In this document: positions 16,155 through 26,007 of the stretch, in pieces
Layout of the letters: each line of letters opens with the position of its first letter
Numbering within the stretch: the stretch's first letter is position 1
From: Thiothrix litoralis
Lineage (GTDB): Bacteria; Pseudomonadota; Gammaproteobacteria; Thiotrichales; Thiotrichaceae
Assembly (NCBI RefSeq): GCF_017901135.1
Contig: NZ_CP072801.1
Location: 1,798,001-1,862,000, forward strand
Direction: 5' to 3'
DNA: 64,000 bases
Translations under genes and position numbers: made by a program
The notes under the pieces: model-generated
Told to the model about the DNA's origin: nothing
The model's database searches: none
The model's input: the letters and a program-made list of their open reading frames with translations, nothing else

Positions 16155-17567
16155 GTGTTACGAATTTTACTGATCTTTCTGATCTATATCATCGGCGTGC
16201 AAGCTAGCGCCGATGCACCTGTGTTACCTGTATTTTCAGGGGCAGAAGGCTTCGGTACACGCACCACTGGCGGGCGCGGTGGGATCGTCTGCAAAGTCAC
16301 CAATCTGAATGATAGTGGCACCGGCAGTTTGCGTGACTGCATTGATAACCCGCAGCCACGCATTATCATTTTTACCACAGGTGGTATCATCCGCCTGGAA
16401 AGCAACCTCAGCATCCGCCACCCTTACCTCACCATTTTTGGACAAACGGCCCCCGGCGACGGCATCGTGGTAACAGGCACTCCCACCATCCAGCAAGCAC
16501 TCGTCACCATTGCCACTCATGATGTGGTCGTGCAGCACCTGCGCTTCCGCACCAGCCTCGGTAGTGAGCCTGACTGTTGCAGTCATGCACTAACCATTGC
16601 CCCAGCCGAAAATAATGATCCCCTCGCCAATATCGTCCTTGATCACTGCTCCTTTTCGGGCGGAACCACAGGCATTATCGCTTGTACAAACGATACGCAC
16701 GACACCACCCTGAGCTACAACATCATTGGCCCTGGTCACAAACAAGCAGTAAAAGAAAAAGAAGACGACGGCAATCAGGGGATATTTTTTGATTCACCCG
16801 GCACACACGCTATCAGCTTGCACCACAACCTCGTCATCCACAGCCAAAGCAGCAACCCCAGCTTCAAAACCGGCAATGGCATCATCGACATTGTTAATAA
16901 CCTGATCTACAACTGGGGACAAAGCGGTGTAGAAATAATCAGCAAACACGGTAAAATGCAGGTCAACCTGATTCACAACCTCTATGTCATGGGCAAGGAC
17001 TCCCAACGTGAAGCGCCTGAGCTAGCCGCCCGTAATGCAGGCGAGGACTACCAACTCTTCCTTGAAGAAAACCTCAGCATCCGCGACTCTGAACAGCCCG
17101 AACCCCTGCCTGTCAACTTTAACCTGCTAGGCTGGCCAACTGCCAACTGGGAATCGAATGAGCGTTTCCCCGCCCCGCCGATTACCACCTTTAAAGCCCA
17201 GACACTACTGGACAAAATACTGCCAACCGTCGGTGCAATTCTTCCCCGACGAGATGCCACCGACCTCGCCGCCGTTGAAGATACCCGCAAACAACAGGGG
17301 AATATTCCACCCTGCCCAACCCCACCAGAATGCCCAGTCAACACCGCCGCCCCCAGCGTTTATGCCAGTGGCTCATCAGCAACCGACAAAGACGATGATG
17401 GCATCCCCGACACTTGGGAGCAGGCCAACACCCTAGACCCCGACAAGCCCGATGCTACCGAAGATCACAACGTTAACGGCTACAGCAATATCGAAGAGTG
17501 GGTCTTCAGCCTGACCCCCAGCACCGCCCTCGCACAACACCATCAAAAAGCCAAAGCTGCCAACTAA
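16155..17567 (+). CDS. Secreted pectate-lyase-like right-handed beta-helix protein
   Basis: 470 residues with a signal peptide (about 1-18). The body matches polysaccharide lyase family 1-type beta-helix proteins: AEGFGTRTTGGRGG near the mature N-terminus, VTNLNDSGTGSLRDCI, PYLTIFGQTAPGDGI and successive coils such as NIVLDHCSFSGG and HNLVIHSQSSNPSFKTG. The tail carries a calcium-binding-type motif, DKDDDGIPDTWE and DHNVNGYSNIEEW (about 415-455), common on extracellular hydrolases and lyases. It may cleave or remodel an acidic polysaccharide, perhaps the cell's own sheath or matrix; catalytic residues were not assigned. No operon partner is obvious apart from the small gene upstream. Confidence 0.75.
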   Translation: MLRILLIFLIYIIGVQASADAPVLPVFSGAEGFGTRTTGGRGGIVCKVTNLNDSGTGSLRDCIDNPQPRIIIFTTGGIIRLESNLSIRHPYLTIFGQTAPGDGIVVTGTPTIQQALVTIATHDVVVQHLRFRTSLGSEPDCCSHALTIAPAENNDPLANIVLDHCSFSGGTTGIIACTNDTHDTTLSYNIIGPGHKQAVKEKEDDGNQGIFFDSPGTHAISLHHNLVIHSQSSNPSFKTGNGIIDIVNNLIYNWGQSGVEIISKHGKMQVNLIHNLYVMGKDSQREAPELAARNAGEDYQLFLEENLSIRDSEQPEPLPVNFNLLGWPTANWESNERFPAPPITTFKAQTLLDKILPTVGAILPRRDATDLAAVEDTRKQQGNIPPCPTPPECPVNTAAPSVYASGSSATDKDDDGIPDTWEQANTLDPDKPDATEDHNVNGYSNIEEWVFSLTPSTALAQHHQKAKAAN

Positions 17568-17766
17568 TGCCAGCGGCTTATCTATCGGCGTATTAAGACC
17601 ACAGGCTTAACACTTATCTGGCAAATGCCCTTTTCCATCCTGCCCCTGCTTCCTGCCACTCTCCATCTGTAACAGCATCACCTGTAATCGGCACAAGGAA
17701 ATGGGCTTACGTGCCATGTCGCGTGTCACGGAGCAGTACCAAAAGCTATCAAGGAGTTAGCCGATC

Positions 17767-19602
17767 ATGAGTGGACTGACGGGATTCTACTCCCTTTCCA
17801 GCAAACGCAATTCAGCCGACATGCGCAGCAACCTGCGCCGGATGAGCGCCGCACTCATGCACAGGGGGTCAGATGACCACAGCCTATGGCTAGACCGCGA
17901 GGCAGGGATTGCGTTAGGGCATCAACAGCTTGCCATGATGGGTAGCACCCCCTCTGGCAGCCAGCCAATGACCACACCGTCAGGGCGTTACGCCATCGCC
18001 TTTGACGGGGAAATCTACAACCAGGTAGCCTTGCGCCAACGCCTCAGCATCAAAGGCTATTGTGACTGGCAGGGAACCTCCACTACCGAAACCCTGCTGG
18101 TGGCGTTTACCTGCTGGGGAATCCGCCGTACCCTGCAAGCCTGTGTAGGCATGTTCGCCATCGCCTTGTGGGACAACAAAACCAGCCGTTTGACCCTAGT
18201 ACGTGACCGCATGGGCGAAAAACCCCTGTACTACGGCTGGATGGGAAAAACCTTCCTGTTCGGCTCTGAGCTGAAAGCCTTGCAGATGCATCAGGCATGG
18301 AATGCCAGCATCAACCGTGAGGCCATCGCCTGCCAGCTACACCTGAGCTATATTCCGGCACCGCTGACCATTTACCAGCACATTTACAAGCTCGAACCCG
18401 GTCATTTGTTGCAAATTACCCCTCACAGCTTGCCCGGAAGCCCGATACAAGTGGGGGCTTGGTGGTCGTTGGCAACACAGATTGCCCAAACCAGGCAAGC
18501 ACACTTTCCCAAACAGTTCTTCAGGAATACTCGCAAGCAGGCCGATACCCTTGAAGCGTGCCTGAGTAACGCGGTGCGCCAACAAATGCGGGCGGATGTG
18601 CCGGTGGGTATTTTCCTCTCTGGCGGTGTCAATTCATCCCTGCTAGCGGCCTTGATGCAAACACAAACCCAACAAACACTGCAAACCTTCACCATCGCTT
18701 ATGCTGGAATGGATGACCGCAAAGCAAATCACGCCCGCGCTGTTGCTCGGCATCTGGGCGCAGAACACCACGAGTTTTATGCTAATTCGGTGGATGTACG
18801 AGATATTATTCCCCTACTTCCCAGCGTGTTTGATGAACCGTTTTCGGATATGGCGCAAGTTCCTGCCTTGCTGATGGCGCAACTGGCCAGCACCAAAGTC
18901 AACGTCTGCCTGTCAGGGTGTGGTGCGGATGAACTGTTCGGTGGTTACCAGCGTTATGGTTACAGTGACGGTTACGCCCAACGACTCTGGAAACGTTTAC
19001 AGCATCTACCGGGGCTTTTACGCAGTACACCGAGCCAAGCAATCTCTGAAGAGGTAGTGCTTGGCATCTGCTCAACACCCGCGCCGATTCCCAACCATCT
19101 CCCGGAACGCCTGGATTTCACCGAACGCCTGATGTACCGGGATACACTAGGGTATCTGCCCGACAATATCCTGACCAAAATGGACCGTGCCAGCATGGGC
19201 GTCAGCCTTGAAACCCGTGCCCCCTATCTTGACCCCCGCATGGTTGAGCTGGCTTGGCAATTGCCCTTACACATGAAAATTCGCCATGGGCAGGGAGTAT
19301 GGTTATTACATCAGGTGCTAGAGCGCCACCTTCCCCAACACTTGTGCGTACACCCCCGACAACAAAATTCCCATCCGCCGCTGGGTGATTGGTTACGTAC
19401 CAGCCTGCGTGATTGGGCAGAAGCCTTGCTGGATGCTTCGCGCCTGCGTCAGGAAGGTTTTTTCGACCCCACCCCCATCCGCGAAAAATGGCGGCAGCAT
19501 TTGGCAGGGCAATATAACTGGCAAGATTATCTGTGGAATCTGCTGATGTTTCAGGCATGGCATGAGCGTCAGATACCGGTTATGCGGGCAATGGCAGCGT
19601 GA
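17767..19602 (+). CDS. Asparagine synthetase B-like protein with altered active sites
   Basis: 611 residues in the AsnB two-domain layout, started at ATG 17767 with AAGGAG upstream. The N-terminal Ntn glutaminase-like domain begins MSGLTGFY where functional enzymes have MCG; the nucleophilic Cys2 is therefore Ser. HRGSDD and FDGEIYNQ are otherwise recognisable. In the synthetase domain the pyrophosphate loop reads SGGVNSS instead of SGGxDS, so the magnesium-binding Asp is Asn, and LSGCGADELFGGY replaces the usual SGDGGDE. The downstream KMDRASMGVSLETRAPYLD block is intact. Glutamine-dependent asparagine synthesis looks unlikely. It may act on another substrate or with free ammonia, or have a structural role. 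Confidence 0.8.
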   Translation: MSGLTGFYSLSSKRNSADMRSNLRRMSAALMHRGSDDHSLWLDREAGIALGHQQLAMMGSTPSGSQPMTTPSGRYAIAFDGEIYNQVALRQRLSIKGYCDWQGTSTTETLLVAFTCWGIRRTLQACVGMFAIALWDNKTSRLTLVRDRMGEKPLYYGWMGKTFLFGSELKALQMHQAWNASINREAIACQLHLSYIPAPLTIYQHIYKLEPGHLLQITPHSLPGSPIQVGAWWSLATQIAQTRQAHFPKQFFRNTRKQADTLEACLSNAVRQQMRADVPVGIFLSGGVNSSLLAALMQTQTQQTLQTFTIAYAGMDDRKANHARAVARHLGAEHHEFYANSVDVRDIIPLLPSVFDEPFSDMAQVPALLMAQLASTKVNVCLSGCGADELFGGYQRYGYSDGYAQRLWKRLQHLPGLLRSTPSQAISEEVVLGICSTPAPIPNHLPERLDFTERLMYRDTLGYLPDNILTKMDRASMGVSLETRAPYLDPRMVELAWQLPLHMKIRHGQGVWLLHQVLERHLPQHLCVHPRQQNSHPPLGDWLRTSLRDWAEALLDASRLRQEGFFDPTPIREKWRQHLAGQYNWQDYLWNLLMFQAWHERQIPVMRAMAA

Positions 19603-19611
19603 TCAACAACT

Positions 19612-20523
19612 TCACGCCTCATCCATGAAAAAGTGCTCGTCGAACATCTCGATAAAGCGCTTGGCTTGTGGGGTAAAAAACTTGCCGCGCCGCGCAATCA
19701 AGCCATAACTGCGCGAGGGGAAATAATCCTTGAGCGGAATCGCCACAATCTTCTCGTGACCCGTTAAACAAACCTCGGTGACAATTGACACGCCCAAACC
19801 CATTTCCACGTAACGTTTGACGATTTCCCAACCACCTGCCTCCATCGCCACCGAATAGGGCACTTCATGCTGGCGAAAGACTGTATCCACCATCCGCCAG
19901 GTACTCATGTTGCGCGGCGGCAGGATCAAACCATACGGCCCAATATCATCCAGCTTGATCTTGCGCTTCAATTTAGCCAGCGGATGCTTTTCGGGCGTAA
20001 TCAGGATCGAGCCAAACGCAACAAACGGCTTGTACACAATCGTATCAGGAATATGCAATAACGGACCAACGGCTAAATCCACCTGATCTTCCAGCAGCTT
20101 TTTCATGCCGCTCTGGCCTTCGACATTGTGCAGGTTGATACGAATACCGGGGTATGCCGCGCAAAAACGTTCCAGATACTTGGGCAATACATACAAGGCA
20201 GTAGACTGACCAACCGCAATATTCAACTCCCCCTGCTCCATTTTGCCAAGGCTCGCCGCAAACGTTTCCTTGAGGGAATCGATCCCCGCTGCAATCGGCT
20301 GTACAAGCTGGTAAAGTATTTTCCCTTCCGGTGTCAAACGCACGCTAGGGCCACGCCGCTCCAGTAACTGCTCACCCATTTCACGCTCAAGCGCTTGAAT
20401 TTGTAAAGAAACTGTCGGCTGACTAATATGTAATTGTTCCGCAGCATGAGTAATGTTTTCTTTCTGCGCGACCACACAAAAAGTCCGCAGCAACTTATAA
20501 CGTGTCTGCTTATAGTAGTGCAT
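19612..20523 (-). CDS. LysR-family transcriptional regulator
   Basis: 303 residues. The N-terminal winged helix-turn-helix reads KENITHAAEQLHISQPTVSLQIQALEREMG, followed by a two-lobe periplasmic-binding-protein-like effector domain (GELNIAVGQSTALYVLPKYL onward). I use ATG 20523. A TTG at 20529 sits 9 bp after an AGGAGG and may be the real start, since the spacing to the ATG is long. The target and inducer are unknown; it is divergent from ppsA, 267 bp away, and convergent with the asnB-like gene. Confidence 0.88.
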   Translation of the reverse strand: MHYYKQTRYKLLRTFCVVAQKENITHAAEQLHISQPTVSLQIQALEREMGEQLLERRGPSVRLTPEGKILYQLVQPIAAGIDSLKETFAASLGKMEQGELNIAVGQSTALYVLPKYLERFCAAYPGIRINLHNVEGQSGMKKLLEDQVDLAVGPLLHIPDTIVYKPFVAFGSILITPEKHPLAKLKRKIKLDDIGPYGLILPPRNMSTWRMVDTVFRQHEVPYSVAMEAGGWEIVKRYVEMGLGVSIVTEVCLTGHEKIVAIPLKDYFPSRSYGLIARRGKFFTPQAKRFIEMFDEHFFMDEA

Positions 20524-20629
20524 TGCCAACGTTTTTATCCTCCTCTGTGATTCCATTATTGTGCAATACAATGGTAATAATTGAAACAATTGATTTTTTA
20601 CTATCCACTATTTTCGGTATCTTACGCGG

Positions 20630-20709
20630 CAGCTAAACACTCATTACGGGTGTTTATCTATGCTAACTGTGGTGCTTGCGGCGTCAATGATAGACGCCGC
20701 TCTTTTTTC
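20630..20709 (+). ncRNA. Candidate leader or small RNA ahead of ppsA
   Basis: Two stem-loops lie in the gap before ppsA: AAACAC/GTGTTT (20635-20655) and the strong terminator at 20678-20708. A transcript ending there would stop 80 bp before ppsA. It could be an independent small RNA or an attenuating leader. No promoter is convincing, and its 5' end is a guess. Confidence 0.4.
20678..20709 (+). terminator. Intrinsic terminator upstream of ppsA
   Basis: GCGGCGTC-aatgata-GACGCCGC followed by TCTTTTTTCT. It is not placed after any plus-strand gene, so the transcript it ends must begin within the preceding 150 bp or so. Confidence 0.85.
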
Positions 20710-20789
20710 TCTCCCTCCCCTGTGAAACAATGCCTTAATACCTGCAAATAAAAGATCCAATACTTCCCAACGCGACTGATGGAGATTTC

Positions 20790-23183
20790 ATGATGGCAAA
20801 CGATTATATTCTTTGGTTTGACCAATTGGGGATGCACGACGTTAATATCGTCGGCGGCAAAAATGCCTCCCTTGGGGAAATGATTAGCAATTTGGCCAAC
20901 GCGGGCGTCAGCGTCCCGAATGGTTTTGCCACCACCACACACGCTTACCAAGATTTTATCCGCGCTGATGGTCTGGCTGACCGTATCAACGCACTCCTGA
21001 ATTCACTCAACGTCGACGACATCCACGCCCTCACCACTGCTGGCAAAACCATCCGTGGCTGGGTTATGGATACGCCTTTGCCAGACAAGCTGCTGGAAAC
21101 CGTGCGCGAAGCTTATGAAACCCTCGTGGGCAGTTCTGGCGACACCGCTTCTTTCGCAGTACGTTCTTCCGCCACTGCCGAAGACTTGCCAGATGCCTCC
21201 TTTGCAGGCCAGCAAGAAACCTTCCTCAACGTGCAGGGTCTCGACAATGTGATTGCCGCCATCAAGGAAGTGTTCGCCTCCCTGTATAATGACCGTGCCA
21301 TTGCCTACCGTGTCCACCAGCATTTTGAGCACGACAAAGTGTTCCTGTCAGCGGGCGTACAAAAAATGGTACGCAGCGACATCGGTGCCAGTGGCGTACT
21401 GTTCACCCTTGACACCGAATCCGGTTTCCGCGATGCCGTTTTTGTCACTGGCGCATACGGCTTGGGCGAAACCGTGGTGCAAGGCGCAGTCAACCCCGAC
21501 GAATTCTACGTTTACAAACCCAATATCGAAGCGGGTCGCCCTGCGATCCTCAGCCGTCGTTTGGGAACCAAAGCCATTGAAATGGTCTACGCCGCCACCG
21601 CTGGCGATGCGCACAATAAAGCGACATTGACCCGTGAAGTCGATGCTGCCCGCAGCCAGCGTTTCTGCCTGACCGAAGAGCAAGTCGAATCGCTTGCCCG
21701 CCAAGCCATGATCATCGAAAAGCATTACCAGCGCCCGATGGACATCGAGTGGGCACTGGATGGCGGCGACGGCAAGCTCTACATCGTGCAAGCCCGCCCT
21801 GAAACCGTCGAAAGCCGCGCTTCTGCCACCCTTATCGAACGTTACCAGCTCCAAGCCAAAGGTGACATCGTTGCTGAAGGCCGTGCTATCGGTCAGAAAA
21901 TCGGCCAAGGCCCTGCGCGGATCATCATGAGCATCAGCCAGATGGACGAGGTGAAAGAAGGCGACGTACTCGTCACCGACATGACCGACCCGGATTGGGA
22001 ACCGATCATGAAACGCGCTTCCGCCATCGTCACCAACCGGGGGGGCCGTACCTGCCATGCCGCGATCATTGCGCGTGAAATGGGTATTCCAGCGGTGGTT
22101 GGTTGTGGCGATGCCACCGAGCGCGTCAAAGCGGGCGACGAAATCACTGTTTCCTGTGCGGAAGGCGACACTGGCTTCATCTACAGCGGCCTGCTGCCGT
22201 TTGAAGTGCGCACCGCCGACACTGGCAACTTGCCCGATCTTTCCGTGAAAATTATGATGAACGTGGGCAACCCGTCCCGCGCTTTCGCCTTCTCACGCTT
22301 GCCGAATGCAGGTGTTGGTCTGGCACGGCTGGAATTCATCATCAACAACACCATCGGCATTCACCCGAAAGCCTTGCTGGAATTCGAGAATCTGCCCGCC
22401 GACCTGAAAGCCAGCATTGGCGCAAAGATTGCCGGTTACGCCAGCCCGGTCGATTTCTACGTGGAAAAACTGGTCGAAGGCATCGCCACGCTTGCAGCGG
22501 CTTACGCACCCAACAAAGTCATCGTGCGTATGTCCGACTTCAAGTCGAACGAATACGCCAACCTGATGGCAGGCGACCGTTACGAGCCGCACGAAGAAAA
22601 CCCGATGATCGGCTACCGGGGCGTTTCGCGCTACCTGTCCGAATCATTCCGCGACTGTTTCGAGCTGGAATGCCGGGCGCTGCGCAAAGTCCGCAACGAA
22701 ATGGGCTTGAGCAACGTTGAAATCATGATCCCATTCTGCCGCACGCTGGAAGAAGCCCAACAAGTCACCGAATTGCTGGCGACTCAAGGCATCAAACGTG
22801 GTGAAAACGGTTTGCGCCTGATCATGATGTGCGAAATTCCGTCCAACGCGGTGCTGGCGGAAGAGTTCCTTGAATACTTCGACGGCTTCTCCATCGGCTC
22901 CAACGACATGACGCAATTGACGCTGGGTCTTGACCGCGATTCTGGCTTGATTGCGCACCTGTTTGACGAGCGTAACCCTGCTGTGAAAAAGCTGCTGAAA
23001 ATGGCGATTGATGCTTGCCACAAGCAAGGTAAATACATCGGCATTTGCGGGCAAGGGCCATCTGACTACCCCGACTTCGCCGTCTGGTTGCACGAACAAG
23101 GCATCAGCAGCCTGTCATTGAACCCGGACACCGTGGTCGACACATGGCTGCACCTCGCCAGCCTTGACAACGCCAAAGCATGA
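20790..23183 (+). CDS. ppsA: Phosphoenolpyruvate synthase
   Basis: 797 residues, normal length. The N-terminal ATP-grasp domain has [12 protein letters not shown] and [20 protein letters not shown]. The swivelling domain carries the phospho-accepting histidine in [21 protein letters not shown] (about residues 420-440). The C-terminal PEP-binding barrel includes [35 protein letters not shown] and [11 protein letters not shown] with the catalytic Cys. It converts pyruvate, ATP and water to PEP, AMP and Pi in gluconeogenesis. GGAGA precedes the start. It overlaps ppsR by 4 bp, which couples the enzyme to its regulator. Confidence 0.97.
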   Translation: MMANDYILWFDQLGMHDVNIVGGKNASLGEMISNLANAGVSVPNGFATTTHAYQDFIRADGLADRINALLNSLNVDDIHALTTAGKTIRGWVMDTPLPDKLLETVREAYETLVGSSGDTASFAVRSSATAEDLPDASFAGQQETFLNVQGLDNVIAAIKEVFASLYNDRAIAYRVHQHFEHDKVFLSAGVQKMVRSDIGASGVLFTLDTESGFRDAVFVTGAYGLGETVVQGAVNPDEFYVYKPNIEAGRPAILSRRLGTKAIEMVYAATAGDAHNKATLTREVDAARSQRFCLTEEQVESLARQAMIIEKHYQRPMDIEWALDGGDGKLYIVQARPETVESRASATLIERYQLQAKGDIVAEGRAIGQKIGQGPARIIMSISQMDEVKEGDVLVTDMTDPDWEPIMKRASAIVTNRGGRTCHAAIIAREMGIPAVVGCGDATERVKAGDEITVSCAEGDTGFIYSGLLPFEVRTADTGNLPDLSVKIMMNVGNPSRAFAFSRLPNAGVGLARLEFIINNTIGIHPKALLEFENLPADLKASIGAKIAGYASPVDFYVEKLVEGIATLAAAYAPNKVIVRMSDFKSNEYANLMAGDRYEPHEENPMIGYRGVSRYLSESFRDCFELECRALRKVRNEMGLSNVEIMIPFCRTLEEAQQVTELLATQGIKRGENGLRLIMMCEIPSNAVLAEEFLEYFDGFSIGSNDMTQLTLGLDRDSGLIAHLFDERNPAVKKLLKMAIDACHKQGKYIGICGQGPSDYPDFAVWLHEQGISSLSLNPDTVVDTWLHLASLDNAKA

Positions 23184-24025
23184 GTACCGAAACTTGCAAA
23201 AATCGGCGGACAGTTTTCTACCTGTCCGACCGCACCGGCATCACCGTCGAAACACTGGGTCATAGCTTGTTGACCCAGTTCGATGGGATTAAATGGCGCA
23301 AAATCGGCATCCCGTTTCTGGATTCCGAGGAAAAAGCCAAAGCTGCCGCCGAACAAATCAACCTGACCCGCGAACAGGATGGCTGCCGCCCACTGGTATT
23401 CAGCACCCTGATCGACCCTGCGGTACGTTCCTGGATAGAACAGGCCGACTGTGCCATTTACGACTTTTTCGAGAGCTTCATCGACTCGATGGAAAAGGAA
23501 CTGGGGCAGCAATCCTCCCACGCTATCGGGCGTTCGCACGGGGTCAATAACAATGCCTCCTACACCAAGCGGATTGCAGCCGTCAACTTTGCCCAAACCA
23601 ACGATGACGGTATCAGCGCGAAAAGTTTCGCCGAAGCTGACATCATTCTGGTGGGGGTTTCACGCTCCGGCAAAACGCCAACCTGCTTGTATCTGGCCTT
23701 GCAATACGGCATTTACGCTGCTAACTACCCACTGACGGAAGAGGACATGGATTCATCTTCCCTGCCCTCGATCATCAAGCCCTTCAAAGACAAATTGTTT
23801 GGCCTGACCATTACTGCGGAACAGCTTCACAAAATCCGTCAGGAACGCAAACCCAACAGCCGCTATGCCTCGCTCAGCCAATGCCAGCAGGAACTTCAAT
23901 GGCAGGAAAGTTTGTACCGGCGTGAAAAAATTCCCTACATCGACACGACCGCAACGTCGATTGAGGAAATGGCGACCACCATCCTCAACCGCAGCGGCTT
24001 GAAACGGCAGTTGTACGGGGAGTAA
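23180..24025 (+). CDS. ppsR: PEP synthase regulatory kinase/phosphorylase
   Basis: 281 residues of the DUF299 family. It starts [21 protein letters not shown] and has a P-loop-like [15 protein letters not shown] near residue 155. The family phosphorylates PEP synthase on a threonine with ADP and removes the phosphate with Pi, switching the enzyme off and on. The 4-bp overlap with ppsA is the standard arrangement. Dependence on Pi as a co-substrate is notable in a genome region devoted to phosphate. Confidence 0.95.
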   Translation: MSTETCKNRRTVFYLSDRTGITVETLGHSLLTQFDGIKWRKIGIPFLDSEEKAKAAAEQINLTREQDGCRPLVFSTLIDPAVRSWIEQADCAIYDFFESFIDSMEKELGQQSSHAIGRSHGVNNNASYTKRIAAVNFAQTNDDGISAKSFAEADIILVGVSRSGKTPTCLYLALQYGIYAANYPLTEEDMDSSSLPSIIKPFKDKLFGLTITAEQLHKIRQERKPNSRYASLSQCQQELQWQESLYRREKIPYIDTTATSIEEMATTILNRSGLKRQLYGE

Positions 24026-24069
24026 GTCAAGTGCGACAATACGCACTTTTTCCCAGCCCCGGAAACGCC

Positions 24070-24927
24070 ATGACAGCCCAGATCATTGATGGAAAGAAAA
24101 TCGCCGCCGACGTCCGTGTCGAAGTCAAACAAGGTGTCGATGCACGCCTACAACAAGGCAAACGCCGCCCCGGCCTTGCCGTTATTCTCATCGGTTCCGA
24201 CCCTGCGTCGCAAGTGTACGTCAGCCACAAGCGCAAAGCCTGCGACGAAGTGGGCATTATGTCACGCTCTTACGACCTGCCTCCGCAAACCACCCAGCAC
24301 GAACTGATCGAACTGGTCAATGAACTCAATCACGACCCGCTGATTGATGGCATTCTGGTACAACTGCCCCTGCCTGCGCATCTGGATTCATCCCTGATCA
24401 TCGAGCAAATCAACCCCAGCAAGGACGTGGATGGCTTCCACCCCACCAACGTTGGCAGGCTGACATTGCGTATCCCTGCCCTGCGCCCCTGCACGCCCTA
24501 TGGCATCATGCGTTTGCTGGACAGCACGGGCGAAGTCTACAAAGGCCGCCATGCGGTCATTGTGGGCGCGTCCAATATTGTCGGTCGCCCAATGATGCTG
24601 GAACTACTGCTCGCCGGTGCCACCGTCACCGTCACTCACCGCTTCAGTGGCAGCTCCACCCCCGATCTGGTTCGGCAAGCCGACATCGTAGTCGCTGCGG
24701 CGGGCAAACCGGGGCTAGTCAAAGGTGACTGGATCAAACCGGGCGCAACCGTGATCGACGTAGGCATCAACCGGCTGGAAAATGGCAAACTGGCAGGCGA
24801 TGTAGAATTTGCCGCAGCAGCAGAACGCGCAGCGTGGATTACGCCAGTTCCCGGCGGGGTCGGACCCATGACCGTGGCAATGCTCATGAAAAATACGCTG
24901 GAAGCCTGCGAAAAGCATTCGTTCTAG
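24070..24927 (+). CDS. folD: Methylenetetrahydrofolate dehydrogenase/cyclohydrolase
   Basis: 285 residues from ATG 24070 ([16 protein letters not shown]); an ATG-in-frame extension to 24031 adds residues that do not resemble FolD. Signatures include the lysine motif [25 protein letters not shown], the NADP-binding [20 protein letters not shown], and the end [21 protein letters not shown]. It interconverts methylene-, methenyl- and formyl-tetrahydrofolate. It follows ppsR by 44 bp. Confidence 0.96.
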   Translation: MTAQIIDGKKIAADVRVEVKQGVDARLQQGKRRPGLAVILIGSDPASQVYVSHKRKACDEVGIMSRSYDLPPQTTQHELIELVNELNHDPLIDGILVQLPLPAHLDSSLIIEQINPSKDVDGFHPTNVGRLTLRIPALRPCTPYGIMRLLDSTGEVYKGRHAVIVGASNIVGRPMMLELLLAGATVTVTHRFSGSSTPDLVRQADIVVAAAGKPGLVKGDWIKPGATVIDVGINRLENGKLAGDVEFAAAAERAAWITPVPGGVGPMTVAMLMKNTLEACEKHSF

Positions 24928-24936
24928 GCGAGAACA

Positions 24937-24957
24937 GGGGCGTATTGAATACGCCCC
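24937..24957. repeat. Hairpin after folD, repeat of the fnr/hemN hairpin
   Basis: GGGGCGTAT-tga-ATACGCCCC, a perfect 9-bp stem between two convergent genes. Arms are identical to the hairpin at 14027-14046 apart from one extra pair. Confidence 0.7.
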
Positions 24958-24970
24958 CACCCTGAAAGAC

Positions 24971-25801
24971 TTACTTCTTGCTGGCTTGTTCCAGCAGCGC
25001 TTTAACCGTTGCGGCATCCAGCGCACCGGACTCTTGCAGACGGCGGATCACCGGTGCGGGCAAGCAAACCACTTCAGATGAGCGGAAATCAACCCCGCCG
25101 GATACCCCGCCGCATTTCTGGCGCTTGGCATCGCTTGCCTTGGTTTTGGCTTCGTCATAGGTAATTTTGGCAGCATCAATCCAGCCATTCTGGCCTGCCC
25201 AGCGTACCCGTTCCATCGCAAATGCGCCTGCTTCGGCGCGTTGCCCCAGTTTGACGATACTGGTTCCGCTGTGGGGAATTTCCACCGCAATGGCATCCTC
25301 GCCGTGATCCACGTACATCATCAGGCTTTCACCGGGAGACAAATCCTGTACCGCATACACCGGAATGGATTTGAACAGGCCACCTTTGGCTGCTTCCGGG
25401 TAGCCACAACATTCCTTGTCTTGCACCGCCGGGTCAACCAGACACTGGCGGCGTTTATTTGCCTCCTCGGTGGCTTTAGGGTCTTCCGCCAGTGCGTCTG
25501 ACAGAACCCAGCCGGTCTGGTTATCCCAACTGACTTTTTCCCATACCTTATCGCCAACGGTCATTTGCGCATTGCGGCGGGCAAGCCAGGTAGCATTATG
25601 GGGAATGTTGACCAGAACCTCCTTGCCGGGTTCTTTGTACATTTTCAGAACATTGCCTGCATCAAGACCCTGGACACGGTACACCAACGACGTATCCGCA
25701 GGCATGGACAGTTCCGCAACACCCAGCAAGGGCACTGCCAACAGCATAAAACCACCCAACCAAGACAGGGACGTTTTCTTCAAGACACTCTTTTTCTTCA
25801 T
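24971..25801 (-). CDS. Exported protein with two SH3-like repeats
   Basis: 276 residues from ATG 25801, with GGAGA 9 bp upstream. A signal peptide (KKTSLSWLGGFMLLAVPLLGVAE) is followed by two related SH3b-like modules. The first runs about 40-100 (VYRVQGLDAGNVLKMY ... WEKVSWDNQTGWV) and the second about 150-210 (VYAVQDLSPGESLMMY ... MERVRWAGQNGWI). Cysteine pairs in the linker (RRQCLVD, KECCGYPE) and after the second module suggest disulfides. Such modules usually bind cell wall or act as ligand-binding domains; function unknown. Confidence 0.65.
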   Translation of the reverse strand: MKKKSVLKKTSLSWLGGFMLLAVPLLGVAELSMPADTSLVYRVQGLDAGNVLKMYKEPGKEVLVNIPHNATWLARRNAQMTVGDKVWEKVSWDNQTGWVLSDALAEDPKATEEANKRRQCLVDPAVQDKECCGYPEAAKGGLFKSIPVYAVQDLSPGESLMMYVDHGEDAIAVEIPHSGTSIVKLGQRAEAGAFAMERVRWAGQNGWIDAAKITYDEAKTKASDAKRQKCGGVSGGVDFRSSEVVCLPAPVIRRLQESGALDAATVKALLEQASKK

Positions 25802-26007
25802 AATCAATCTCCGACACCTTCCCGACTGACAACGGGTGCGTCATCTCGCAAGTTAAAAAGCACAGCCGTCATTGGGGATAAAATGACCTGCTAGCTTGAT
25901 CTAAAACCAACCATCCATAGTTTTGGTTAATCTTTGATAAACATATATTTACGTTACATGATTATGATCTTACAGTTGCAAAAAAGTCACAACCTTAGCA
26001 GACGAAA

